Shown piece after piece: positions 46,771 to 57,879 of a DNA stretch of 64,000 bases. The DNA comes from Todiramphus chloris collaris (Eukaryota > Chordata > Aves > Coraciiformes > Alcedinidae), in contig JANVCC010000270.1 in the NCBI GenBank assembly GCA_025345505.1, positions 480,263 through 544,262 of the forward strand, in the 5' to 3' direction. The position numbers and the translations under genes were made by a program. The notes below the pieces were generated by a model. The model made no database searches and was not told the DNA's origin. It was given only the letters and a program-made list of their open reading frames with translations. Within the stretch, counting starts at the first letter, position 1. Every line of letters starts with the position of its first letter.

Positions 46771-47869
46771 CTGACGCCCCGGGTTCCTGGAGGACGAGCC
46801 AAGGCTGTGCTCAGGTTTTACTGACCGTGCAGCTTGTGCTGATGCCTCGCTGCCGGAGCACAGCGGAGTGCTGAGGTAAGGCCTTGTGCTACAGGTGCCC
46901 AGCGGGCACAGCCTGCCAAGGCCCATCAGGTGTGCAGGGGCTCAGGACCATGCAGATTCAGCCCTTTCCTCAGCTCGCTCTTTCACCTCCCCTTCCTCCT
47001 CAACGTTGTTTTAGTAAAAATGGAGCTTTCTGAACAGGGAGGGGATTTGCATAGGAAAACATGCTAGGGGAAAAAAACATTATGCTCGTTCGTTTAAATG
47101 GCCTTTAGTTATACGTGAGTTTTAGCCTATTGGTTGTTTTTGCCTTTTCCTGTGGTTCTTTGCAAACAATACCGTCTTTCTGCAAAAGACTGCTGACCCA
47201 AAAGTGGAAAGCAGCCTGTTCATGCTATATTAAAACAAATTTAGATCAGGAACCAAATTCACTGGCATTCTTCTATTCCCTCGGTACCCCAACTTCTCCA
47301 CATTGCTTTTCTAAGAACAGTGGAAAGAAAAAATGAAAACTGAGTGATGACACATTACGGCTTGTCCTAAATTCCTGAAGATGTTTACTCTGTTCCTCTT
47401 TAGGCTTGGGCTTTGCTCATTGATGTGTTTTATCTTTAGTTTCCTCATATTTGCTGTGGAGGTAGGAGTCTCCTGCCTTATAATTGCGCTGTTACTATAG
47501 ATATTACAACAAACACTACCCTTTGCAAAGAAATCAAGCCAGTTCTCTCAGCTTCACGGCTCTCCAGAACTCACAGAGCAGATGCAGAGCTTATTTCTGT
47601 GACTCCTCCTGCGGTTTGACCTGAGCTTATCTGAACTGCACACTGGACCCCACACCAGCAAGGTGCAGGTTCACGGGCTCTGCAGCCCCCACTTTGTGCC
47701 ATCTTACTGCTTTTTGTAACAGAGTGCCCAGCGAATAGCTCAGCTGGAGTCACAGAAACTGCTCTCCAGCGTTGCACCGGGGCTCCGAGGTGACACCCTG
47801 GGCCTGGTTGCTTCTCGAGCAAGAGAGCGCAAGACTAAGCACGCAAGGCAGGGCCTGCGCCGAGCCGGG

Positions 47870-48160
47870 TCCGTGCTCTTTGCTCATGGGAGCTCTGATG
47901 CAACAAATCATCTTCCGCGTGGCTGCGCTGATTGCGAACGTAACCCTGGCCGCTTTTCAGAGGCAGTAAAACTGTTGTGCGCTCGGATCAAGTCTGTTTA
48001 TTTTTAGAGGTAGAGCCCCGTCTCTGCTCAGCGAGCAGCGCTGGGCACAGTTCCATCGCAGGTGTTTCACTGAGGACTTGAGCTCAGCTTTGTTCTGGTG
48101 TAAGAGAGCAAAAGCTGGCGCTCGGCGCTGGCTCCGGCGAAGGCACGCTGTAAAGGGAAT
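47870..48160. promoter_or_regulatory. Candidate regulatory element with scattered CpG
   Basis: CAACAAATCATCTTCCGCG, GCTGATTGCGAACGTAACCC and AGCTGGCGCTCGGCGCTGG show a mixture of AT-rich cores and CG words in single-copy sequence. This is weak evidence. Confidence 0.2.
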
Positions 48161-51100
48161 CAGCTGAGCTGTAGTAATAAAGGAAACCTTGGCCTTCTTT
48201 CAGGCCACACTATCTCCCTTTTCTCACATTGTCTGGGGGCTTTAGATTTTCAGTTAAAGTTAATTGAATTGGACAGTGATACCATTGCACAGTGAAACCA
48301 GATCAGTCACTGTGCGAGTCAAAATGGGAGTCGTGATGACACCGAACAAGAGCTCGGGAAACAGGACATTTTAATCAATTAAAATATTTTACATCTTTGC
48401 CTCGTGGTTCTAAACCCAAATTTTAAAATGCCTTATGGCATCGCCTAACAAATTTCTCCCTGCTTACCTCTGTGTGTTCGTGTGTGTGCAGTTGGACAGT
48501 AAAACTGAATAATCATAAATTCAAATCTAATAATAATGGGGAATTTTCTACCCAGCTACGTAGCCTCGCTTACAGGAAAGGTAAAACAGAAAAACCTACT
48601 TTGGATGAAGTCATGCTGTTCTCTGAGAGGCATTTGTGTGACAGCGAGGTGCATTTGAGGCCGTAGGAGAGTTTACTTTCACATTAAGTGGCAACAGAGA
48701 ATTCTGCTGCTGTCTCCTGCACCTCCTTCCCTTTAAATATTTACCTGGATGTTGTTTCTGACTCCAGACTTGCAGGTAACACTTGTCATTGCTGCTCACT
48801 TATGTTAACTGTATTTGCATGGAAAATAAGGTCTCCTTCCTCCCAAAATGGAGAACTAAAAGCAAAGACTTAATTTTATGTTCAGGATCTAAGGAGTGTA
48901 AGAACAGGCGAAAGCCTTAGCCAGTGCTTCCAGGTTTGCAGACTCTCAGCTCAGTAGCTAAATCCTCAGGGTTTTCATGGAGTCAAAGGGCTTTGTTTTC
49001 CTGTCAGTACATAAAGCCCAACGCCACGGAAGAAGTAATCCTGCAGGAATACAAAACACAAAGTGCTGTCATGTCATCAGGTGCCTTTTACGTCAGGAAC
49101 GGGGATTCTGGGCAGTTCACATGCAGCAGCAGCAGCAGCTGGTTTTGAGATCCCACACAGAGCCCCCCTCAAAAACCCCTCCAGGTTTTCTCCAGTGGAA
49201 CCTCGCCTCTTCTTTCTCTGCTGTCTGATCTGGATGTGCCTTCAGAAAATGAAGCCCTGACACCGAAGGATCAATACGTTTCAATGATTGGCACACCAGG
49301 GAATTTTTGCTTGGTTTTTTGTGTTTATGCCTTTTAGAAGCCTGACAGATGCATCTGTGGTTTCAGTGAAAGACCTGAATAATATACACAAGCAGTCACT
49401 CTGCTCCATGAGGAGCTTTTTTAAATACTCTTATTTTATTGTAATTACTTTATTGTTTTCATACTATGAGCTACTTGTAGAAAAATACAGGAAACACGAC
49501 TGCAATACAATCCTTTAATCAGGACTAGCTTTGTTCCAGTCATCATTTCCATTCAGTGCTGAAACTTTGACTAATAAGAATGCGATCAAACCTTGAGTTT
49601 AGATGTAATGCGGTGCGAATGTTACGGTTTCATTTGATCTCTGTGCCTGCTAACTTCTCGAAGAGAACCTTTTATAAAGTGCCTAGGAGTTGTTTTGCCC
49701 ATAATGCTATTTTTAAGTAAATCTCACTACAAAATAGCGTTTCTCAAAAATACACAAACTTCTTCAGGAGAGCCATTTAAAACCTTTTAACCTAAGTCAG
49801 ATGGGGAAATTATATTATCATATATATTAAATCTTCTTTCTTTCCTCTTTTCTATTTCTTTTTCCTCACAGATTGTGCCATGATAGCTTTATTGCATCAT
49901 TGTTAAAGCATTTTAAAGGAAAAATACTTTTTTATACGTACATGGATTTAAGACACTGGTTGTTTGTGTTATCTCTGTGTACAATCCAGCACTGCGAGGA
50001 ACTTCACTAACTGATTTGCAGCGTCCCCCCAACCTCCTTTTGGCCTATTCAGCAGCTGAGTGTTTATGTTTTTCAGTGAAGGACTGGAATTAAGTAAAGT
50101 ATTTTTTTAGATAAACTGTTTTAACAAAAAGCATTTGTCCATGGGAAGTTAAAAGACTGCTCCCAAGCTGTTCAACAGCAGAATGCAGCTACGTACAGCC
50201 AGTGACAGCAATTCACTCCCTTCTTCCCAGTCCAGTTTTTTTAAGTGGGAAGGCTGTATCCTAGGCAGGGCTTGGTTTCAGAGGATGTTTTCGATATAAA
50301 GATTGTGGATGTAAAATTATTACTCACACAGCATTTATAAAAATGAAACTCTAAGTTTTATGGTATGGCTTTTATGACTTCAAACTAGGTGGTACTAAAA
50401 CCCTTCACTTCTAGCTAATGGCTTGAATTGTGACTGAATAAAAGGCGATTGTTTCTATACCAAAATTATTATTTCAAGAAGGGTTTCCTTGTTTCCAGGC
50501 ACATATATACACATGTATATGATGCAAATTAACTGAACTGCAGATAAAAGGCATACCTCCATGAGCACATTAGGGTCTGATCCAAGTTTTATCAAAGCTA
50601 GTGGGAGTCTTTCCCCTTTCAAACCAGATTTTGCAACCCTCCCTGTTCACAGGACCCTCCGGGGATCCTGCGAGCTGATGCGGTTTTGCATGACTTGGCC
50701 TCAAATGTTTGCTGCAGTTTCTAAAAGCCCATTACAGGACTGCAGTAGGAAATAATTTTGTCTAATTTAAGGTGATAGTGGCATTTTCTTATTTTTGTAT
50801 CATTTTGTTCTAATCCATCCGTTTACTCTTTTCTGAAGGCAGGCTGAAATGTTTTTAGCCTACAGACTGAGCAAGTGAAAACGTTGCCTGGAATAGTCTC
50901 GGCAGACGTGTTTGTTCCACGTCCCTTCTCAGGAGAAATATTTCCTTGGGTGGATTTCCTCTGCTCCTGGAAGTGAGCTGTCTAGCTTTCTGGAGCACAG
51001 TTACAAAGAGGAATTTCCTACATTTTACTGCACAGGATGAGGTGATTTTGGAAGTTAACATGAACCTGAACCACACATACACAAAAGATAGCATCTGAAA

Positions 51101-52219
51101 AATGTAGTGTAGTGAAAAAAAACACCTCCAGAAAATGCTCATTCACTCCACCTCTGGTCAGAGAGTGATAGAGGGGTAGAAGGAGAAGACAGACAGCCCA
51201 TGTGTTTTTCTGGGAAACCTGCTCTGCTACCACTAAAAAGTCAACTGCAAGAGCACAATCTGGCCTTAGCCTTGTTCTGTAACAAAGTTGGGTTTGTTTG
51301 GTTTTCTTTAAACCTGAACAGATAGAATTTTAGTGTTTACTGATACAGAGAAACAAAGCTAGTGAGGAGAGATGATGTATTTTAGTAAATCAACACATAC
51401 AATTAGAAGAAGCTATTTAAACAAAGAACTTGAATATTAAAGGAAGATTCGGTCAGGCTTTTTCATTCAGTTAGAAATGCAGTCAAAGGAGCTTTTCTTC
51501 TTTGTTTAATTTTGTTATTTTTTGTTATTTTCAGTGACTAGCTGTGGGATTGTTTTGGTGTTGTAGCACTGTTGAGAATACTCTGTGAATCAAATATGAC
51601 CACAGTCGTGGTTTCTGTAATGGTTTCAAGATAATATCTTTTTATTTATGAGATACTTAGACTTTGCATGTGGATGCTCAAAATACTCTAGGAAAAAAAA
51701 AAAGATGTAGGCATTCCAAACCTGGATGTTTACCACTGTTGCATATGGTTGCCCATATTCATAAGAGCCTTTCAGCATCTGTGTCTGTGATCAGGTTTTT
51801 ATTTGAAAGAGACTAGTTGTCATGTTTGCTCTGTGATTTACATTGTGTAAACAAATGGGGAAAAAATAATAATAATTTGAAACAGCTCATTCAATAGCAT
51901 GACTAAGACATATGACAGCTAGTTATAAAATGTTCATCATTATACGGCCGTAAGGCTGGAGTTCAAACCCTGCGCACGAAAACAAAGAAATAACTCTTTC
52001 AGTCTGAAACAGCCTGGTGAAAGGATGCTGCCTCCTGGTGATTTATAGGCATAGGAGGTCCCACTGAAATCGCATCTGAAAGAGAAGTATTTTGTCCTTG
52101 GAAGAGCCCAAAGATGGATCCAGACACACTGGGATCACAGGCAAGCATGAGGAACAGGGCAGCCATCAAGGTGGGGAAGGTGGATGCCTCTTACAGCACC
52201 TCTCTCTTCTTCTCCGCAG
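48161..52219. other. Intronic stretch immediately upstream of the GMDS penultimate exon
   Basis: AT-rich single-copy sequence has no visible exon or repeat. A short (CAG)n-like run (GCAGCAGCAGCAGCAGC) lies near 49123. The polypyrimidine tract CCTCTCTCTTCTTCTCCGCAG at its right end is the splice acceptor. Confidence 0.5.
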
Positions 52220-52288
52220 GATTTTCTACAAGGGGACTGTACCAAAGCCAGACAAAAGCTGAACTGGAAGCCGAGAGTCACATTTGAT
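52220..52288 (+). CDS. GMDS: GMDS penultimate coding exon (GDP-mannose 4,6-dehydratase)
   Basis: This 69-nt exon reads in phase 0 as 23 residues starting [14 protein letters not shown] and ending NWKPRVTFD. It is nearly identical to the C-terminal part of vertebrate GMDS (from memory, human has AK for AR and VAF for VTF). The acceptor is a pyrimidine-rich tract ending CCGCAG just before 52220, and the donor is GTGAGT at 52289. The enzyme is a cytosolic NADP-dependent member of the extended short-chain dehydrogenase family. It converts GDP-mannose to GDP-4-keto-6-deoxymannose, the first step of de novo GDP-fucose synthesis. The Rossmann fold and catalytic residues are encoded upstream, outside the window. 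No frameshift or stop is present, so this is an intact part of a functional gene. Confidence 0.96.
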
Positions 52289-52654
52289 GTGAGTGGACTT
52301 TCTAGCATGCTTTGTACCCGCTGGGTATTGGTGTCCTCTAAAAACTATACACAGGGAGAAGGGAGGCAGAGACTCCTGTGTGGGGCAGCTTGGGCATGCC
52401 AAGAAACCCCATTTTCAGTGACCCTGCCTGGGTTTCTTCTTTGCAGACAGCAGCCACCATGGCCGCAATTGGCACCCTTGGTGTAGTGATACACACTCCA
52501 GGGCCACTGCGGGAAGAGCCCAGCAAAGCCCCAGCCCCTCCTTGTCCTGCTGCAGGGAGCCTGGGGGGAATCATCATGCTTTGGGCTGCTCCCACTGTGC
52601 TGCCTGTTCAACTCCTGCACGGGGGCCCTCATCTGCCTCTCTTCCTCCTCACAG
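52289..52654 (+). other. GMDS: GMDS last intron (366 nt)
   Basis: This short GT-AG intron separates the two terminal GMDS exons, with donor GTGAGT at 52289 and acceptor TCACAG ending at 52654. Open frames run through it in several phases (for example 52378-52683), but they only reflect its GC content. I see no repeat or RNA in it. Confidence 0.93.
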
Positions 52655-52717
52655 GAGCTGGTGAGAGAGATGGTGGACGCTGACGTGGAGCTCATGAAGA
52701 ACAACCCCAATGCCTGA
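52655..52717 (+). CDS. GMDS: GMDS last coding exon, C-terminus and stop
   Basis: After a CTCCTCACAG acceptor, 20 residues follow in phase 0: ELVREMVDADVELMKNNPNA, then TGA at 52715-52717. From memory, the human protein ends ELVREMVHADVELMRTNPNA, so the match covers the whole exon with only conservative changes. The exon joins the previous one across a 366-nt GT-AG intron with no reading-frame change. It fixes the gene as + strand, ending left of FOXC1 and converging on it. Confidence 0.96.
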   Translation, partial: ELVREMVDADVELMKNNPNA

Positions 52718-53650
52718 GGTGGCCCCAGCAGGAGCTGTGGGACCTGTGCCCAGGGTGCATCCCGTGGCCAGCACTGCCATGAGCTTCCAGGGCTGGGGCG
52801 GTGGCCGCCTCTCCTCATGATGGTTTTGTTGCTGGCCTGCCTGTGCGTGAAACCCCCAGTTTATCCCCCCCACGCCTCCCAGTGCCTCTCGCCTCACACA
52901 TCAGCCCAGGGTTAGCCCTTCCTGGGCTAACTCTGGCTCCTGCCATTAACTGGTGAGGGGTCACCCCCCCCCCAGTACTCTACCTAAAGCACTGATCAGC
53001 CAGCAAGCCCACGGAGTTTCCATTTTTAATTAAAACTCATCTAGCAGTTTTAGGAATAAGAACTCTCCAGGACCTCCAGTGCATTTTTAGTACTTTCTCC
53101 CGGTCTAAAAACAAAAGTGTCCCCTGTCCCCCACCTACCCACTCCAGCCGCAGCAGCAGCAAACCTCTGGGGGCTGATGTGGACTACCCATCCCAATGGC
53201 CCTTGCTCCACAGCTTCCCCTCTTTGGCTTTTCCTGAACACTCCTTGTTTTCCTTTCGTGCAGCCTCACCTCCACCCCAGCAGCCTGTTTCCACTGCTTG
53301 AACTCTGAAAAAGTTTGGATAACTTGATCTAACTTGCAGTGAAATCACCTTTTGACCATGCCGAATTAATTCCTAATTGCTGGAATTGCTTTCAAACCAT
53401 TCAGAGGGGGGTTGTGAGCATTTTTCAGATCCTTTCTGGAGTGTCCATCAGTCACAGAAAGCCTTTCTGTCCAGCATCTTCCTGATCTGGGGGTTTAGGG
53501 TGTTTTGGGATTTGTCCCCCCAGAGTCAACCCATTCCCTTCCATCCTCTTCCTGCTTACTATAATTAGATCTCGGACAGGAGCTTGAACTATCTCAAGAG
53601 ATGACTTAAGAAATAAAAACAAAATAAATAAAGCTTAAAAAAAAAAAAAT
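52718..53650 (+). other. GMDS: GMDS 3' UTR
   Basis: The noncoding sequence following the GMDS stop runs to an A-rich end with three overlapping or adjacent AATAAA hexamers. It contains a C10 run at 52964-52973. The extent is inferred from the polyadenylation signals, not from transcript data. Further AATAAA motifs at 54741, 54748 and 54924 would allow longer isoforms. Confidence 0.7.
53612..53632 (+). terminator. GMDS: GMDS polyadenylation signal cluster
   Basis: AATAAA occurs at 53612-53617, 53623-53628 and 53627-53632. An A13 tract follows at 53637-53649, and then a T-rich stretch with TTTTTTCACTTTTGGTG near 53672, which suits a downstream U/GU-rich element. This is the first strong signal after the GMDS stop, about 0.9 kb downstream. 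Confidence 0.7.
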
Positions 53651-55229
53651 ACAATCTTCAAGGTGGGTAAATATTTTTTCACTTTTGGTGCCAAGGTACC
53701 TGGGTTACCCAGAGGTCATCGAGACGGTACATTTCCCGTTGGTTTAGGATCTTCCACCCACCAATTACTTCCATCGTTTTAGCTTTATGCCTCAAAATGA
53801 GCTCAAGGGCAGGATGCAGGGCAGTGGGGGGAGACACATGGGAAGGAGAAACAGCATCTTCTGATTTTGTACTTTGCACTGGGGGGGACACCCCTGTTAA
53901 AAGGGGGGTGTTGGGGTCGCCACTGGGGAAAGAGATCTGTGGGAACCTGGTCACTGCCTCAGGTCCCTTCCTACAGCCGTGCAGAGTACACGCAGCACAG
54001 GGGAGCGGAGCAGGAGCGGTGTCCCCACTGCACCTGCCTTGAGCAAACCTGGCTTGTGGGAGCCCTTCCAGCCCCCCACACGCCCCCAAGGTGCTTCTCC
54101 CTTACAATGTGTACAACTCTGCAGCTGTGCCTTTTCTAAAGTAAAATAACAATTACCCCTCTCCCCGTGAGTGCGCATCCTTTGCGTTCACCTTGTCCTG
54201 TCCACAGCTCTGCCGCGCAGCCTCCCCGCAGACCCCGGCCCAGGGGATGCTCCCCCTTGGCCCTGGGGCCGTGGATGGTGACGGGGTGGGGAGGGGGTTG
54301 AGCTCCGATGGCTGCCCCTTTGCCAGCGGGTACAGGCTGTGGGTGGCGGGTCCTTGGTGGCACATGTAGTAAATATCAAAACCAAGTATCAAAGCAGTTT
54401 TATGACATGGTATTTTTGTACTGCTGGGAACTATTTTTTTTTTGCTTATGGTCATTCACTGGGAGTATTTACTGGTACATCCGAATGTTGGTTCACACAT
54501 CCCTGCAGAGGGCTGGGAACCTCTACATAAGCTGCCAGTTTTCCTTCAACCTCAGGATCTTTTTTTTCCTTTGGCATCTCTGACTGTGGCGTATTCAAGA
54601 GCAGCATTTTTATTCTCCGATTTTGGTCTCTGTGCTGGGGGCTGAGCAGGAAAAGGTTTGGGAAGGCAAAAGCTGGTTCTAGACCAAGTGGTCCCTCCAC
54701 GGTGCCCAGGCACTGGGTGTCTTTTTGCTGCTTTTGTAAAAATAAAAAATAAAATTTTAACCCCGGTCATGACGAGACAAAACGTGCTTCCCAGCGCTTT
54801 TCACAGTTTGCCAAAGGTCCGAGCTGCTTTTCGGCTTCCTCGCTGACACTTTCCTGACCAATTTTGAATCCCTCCTGAAGAGCCGCTCTTTGCCATGACC
54901 ACGGCATTGCTTCTTGAAAACGAAATAAATACATAACAATAATAAACAAACACGTGGCGATTTATGAAGGTTATAAATATATGTAGCTAATAAACCAGTT
55001 CCAGGCTCGTGTTCTGCACATACATTTAATGTTTATGTCAAGCGTTTTGTGCGTGCGGGTACGGAACGATGCATTCCCCCCACGCCTCCCGCCCGTCTCA
55101 CGCCTCATCTGGGCTGCTTAAGCTGCGTTCCTCTCGAGAGGGCAGCTCCGGTAGTGAATACATCGAGCATGCCCCGCGTTTGCCGGGCCTTTCTTCAGCG
55201 TCCCGTCACCAAGCAAAGCAGGAGGCAAG
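53651..55229. other. Intergenic, GMDS-proximal flank
   Basis: This stretch lies between the likely GMDS poly(A) cluster and the first CpG island. It holds AATAAA motifs at 54741-54746, 54748-54753 and 54924-54929 on the + strand that could end longer GMDS transcripts. Its last 300 bases are AT-rich with many short TAAA/ATAA repeats. No exon, RNA gene or interspersed repeat is evident. Confidence 0.55.
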
Positions 55230-56900
55230 GTGGGCTTGGCTTTGTTTCCCCTCCCCAGGGAACGCTCAGCCCGGCTCGGCCGGCTGCGGAGCGGCAGCAC
55301 CGGCCGGGACAAGGCCCGCTGCGAGCGGGGCCGGGGAGGGGGGTGCGGAGCCGGTGGGTCCCCGCTGTTCGCTTCGGGCCGGCCTGTCCCGCCCGGAGCC
55401 GCTGCTGCGGGGAGAAGCGGGACAGAACCGGCAGCGCTGGGGCTGCCCGGGCGTGCGTCCCGTCGGGAGGAGGGGTCTCGGGCTGGCAGGGAGAGGTCAG
55501 CAGGTCGCGGATGGCTGGGGCCCGCTCGGGAGAGCCGGGAGGAACGAGCCGCGACGGCCGGGCCCGCTCCACAGCTCCCGCCGCCCCGCATCTCACGTCG
55601 GCCCCTCGCCTCTGCTGTCCGGAGCCCATCTTGCCAAAGGTAAAACTGCCACGAAAGGTTGTTTGTTTTTTGTTTTTTAATTTCTTTACCCCTCTGCTGA
55701 GGCCTTTCAGGGGTGCTTGGAACCAACAGACACCCGCGGGCTGCAGAGTCCGCGCAGGGAGCAAGCAGCGCCCTGGGGCCGCCCCGCGAGAGCACAAGCC
55801 CCGGCCACCGTCTGCAAGAGGAGCGAGGAGTGGGGTCGAGTCGGCCCGATCCCGGGAGCCTCCCGCCGCCCTCGTCCTACCCGGTCCCGGAGCGGGAGGG
55901 CCGGCGAGACAAGGCGACGGAGGTTTTCCTCGGGGTCGCGGAGCAAAACCGCCAGCGCCATCTAAAAATACACCTCCCGCTCCAGAATCTGCCTGGACGG
56001 TAAACGCGAAGGGGGGTGGGCGCACGGGGGAAACAGACACGCTCCTCGGGCACGCACACGCCGGGTTTGGTGGGTGGGTAGATAGTGGGAAGTGGCTCCG
56101 CGGTCACGCACGGAGAGGGATCGATCACTGTCTTTAGAAAAATCAAATTTAGGTGTACCCGAGGGGTCCGTGGCCTCTCCCCGGCCCCTTGCAGATAAAG
56201 CAGCCGAGGGTCGCATCCTCCTCCCTGTTCGTGCCCGCCCGGGGTACGGCGGGCAGAGGGGACCGGCCTGGCCGCCCGTCCCCCTCGCCTCTGGGCGGCA
56301 GGTCTGCGGGGTGGGAGGAGAGGGGAGGCCGCGGCCGTGCCTCCCCTTGTGACCCCCCTTCACCTCCGATCGTTCGCTGCCGGAGCGTTGTCTGCAGACG
56401 CAACAAACGCAGAACGGAGCGGTGGAGCAGGCAGAGCTCCAACCTTACGACGGGTGTAAGAAAAACATCAACAGATACTTTGCAATTATTTAGTGATGGG
56501 GGCTAGGGGAGGCGGGAGGGGGAGAGGTCGGTTCGCAGCAGCAGACGCTAATTGCAGCCTTTGCTTTGCTAATGAGCTCGCACCGGTTCTTTCCGCGCTC
56601 TGTCCTCCCCCTCCGCCCCCGGCGGAGCGGCTGAGGGGCGGAGAATGGCGTCGGGAGAAAGCCGTAATTTTTCGGCAATTCGTTATTCGGTTTTAAATCC
56701 GTCCCATCCTCGAGAGACGAGGTTAGAAGCGCTGGCCGCGACCACTTCCATAAATCCTGGCTCAGGGAGAAGGGCGAGCGGCTCCTCGGAGTGGGAGCGC
56801 CCGGGGCTGCCCGCAGCCCCGCCGGCCACCCCAGGTCCCAGGGTGGCTGCTCCTCCGCCGCCTGCAGCTCGCACAGCCGGAGCCGGGAAACAGATCTACA
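55230..56900. promoter_or_regulatory. CpG-rich domain I
   Basis: This is dense in CG dinucleotides and GC-rich in three segments (about 55250-55660, 55730-56400 and 56500-56900), broken by short T-rich or AT-rich gaps. Long open frames (362 codons at 55049-56137, 281 codons on the other strand) arise because GC-rich DNA lacks stop codons; they are Arg/Pro/Gly/Ala-rich with no domain. It lies 8-9 kb downstream of the FOXC1 stop. It may mark a promoter of an unseen noncoding RNA or a Polycomb-type domain around FOXC1. Confidence 0.7.
56430..56720. promoter_or_regulatory. Candidate element with paired GCTAAT sites
   Basis: GCTAAT occurs at 56547-56552 and again at 56568-56573, exactly 21 bases apart, inside CpG-rich domain I. 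TTTGCAATTATTTAGTG lies upstream and CGGCAATTCGTTATTCGG downstream. The two sites would lie on the same face of the helix for homeodomain-type factors. Confidence 0.35.
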
Positions 56901-57096
56901 TAGGCACATCTGCAGAAAAAAATGTTCCAGTAGGAACTCGCATCAAAAAAACAGCGCGAATGTATTTATACTGAGCATTCTTTCAAGCACCGACGTTAAG
57001 CAATTACCTTCTGCTTTGGCCGATATTATGATATTATCAGTACTTTTACACTATCGCTCAATGGAAAGCATTATTCTTTTTTTTCAAATATTTATT

Positions 57097-57121
57097 AAAA
57101 AAAAAAAAAAAAAAAAAAAAA
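57097..57121. repeat. A25 homopolymer
   Basis: A run of 25 A in the GMDS-FOXC1 interval follows TTTATT. No retroelement body is seen upstream, so it is a simple homopolymer rather than a poly(A) tail. Confidence 0.9.
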
Positions 57122-57313
57122 CTTGTCTGCTTAAAATGTTCTGGCAAGTAAATTAATTCCAGGAACGGTGGAGATAAAGCGGCTACGGCGTTTCTTCTAA
57201 ACCGAGCGTTCGCCTTCAGAGGGACGACGGCTGTAGCGATATGACCTGTTTATTCATCGATTCGTATAATATATAAATATCCTGAACTCATGAGTGTAAT
57301 AACTTGAGGGTGG

Positions 57314-57331
57314 TTTTTTTTTTTTTTTTTT
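57314..57331. repeat. T18 homopolymer
   Basis: Eighteen T residues lie about 200 bases from the A25 run, in opposite sense. Confidence 0.9.
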
Positions 57332-57879
57332 CTTCTGGAGTAAATTCAGCTATTTTAAGAGTTAATGGTTCTAAATGTGTTGGTTTTCCTGCATTCTCCC
57401 CAGAGGTGATGGGGGCTGGAAAGGAGGGGGGATTCCAGTTTGGGGGGTTTATTGTTGTTGTTTTAATTCTGCTGCACGCAGCCTAAAGCAGCTGACCTGA
57501 CCGTGGGGTAAAATCCTGCGCAACCGGGCCCCTTGACACCCAAAGGTCAGGTGAAAGTCTCCAGCAGGTAAGTCGCGGCCCGGCTGCCTGCCCAGCTTAC
57601 TTGCTCTCTGGCTCACAAATTGTTCCCTTCTGCCCACCCAAGTCGTTTCAAGCTGTGTTTATTTAGGGGGCAAAAAAAAAAATTGCCGACCACCCAATTC
57701 CCATTCAGACGGAGAGCTCCTGAGCTCTCAGCGGTAGCCCGAGCCTCCTACCCCCAGTCAGTCCACTGCTTTTTAATAGCTGTTACTTTGTGGCACACAC
57801 AAACCAAGCAAGACTCAACTTATTGGCCTAGAAGGTCGCGGAGCTGCACGCAACAGATGAGTTTGCTTGGGGAGAGAGA

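Larger units (their letters stand above)
1..52219 (+). other. GMDS: GMDS large intron (3' part; start lies outside the window)
   Basis: The exon at 52220 begins exactly at the codon following the expected ...YYRPTEV block of GMDS. I searched the upstream 52 kb by eye for that block and for earlier GMDS segments and found none, so the intron must exceed 52 kb. From memory, human GMDS also has introns of the order of 100 kb in this part of the gene. The open frames in the interval, up to about 176 codons, look like chance: they have no recognisable domains, and overlapping frames on both strands are open. CR1 and MIR fragments, microsatellites and candidate regulatory blocks inside it are listed separately. 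An unseen nested noncoding RNA cannot be excluded. Confidence 0.85.
56901..57879. other. AT-rich gap between CpG domains I and II
   Basis: This stretch contains A25 and T18 homopolymers and AT-rich unique sequence. No exon or known repeat family is seen. Confidence 0.6.

Noticed and set aside
51935-51990. TRNA-like B-box (GGAGTTCAAACCCTGCGC)
   Set aside because: No A-box at the right distance, and no acceptor stem can be formed.
55049-56137. Open frame of 362 codons on the + strand
   Set aside because: It lies in a CG-dense domain where stop codons are rare, and frames on the other strand are open too (281 and 225 codons). The product is a low-complexity Arg/Pro/Gly/Ala mix with no domain and no codon pattern. 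A transcript or conserved frame would be needed to revive it.
57097-57121. A25 run considered as the tail of a processed pseudogene or SINE
   Set aside because: No gene- or SINE-like body precedes it and no target-site duplication is visible.
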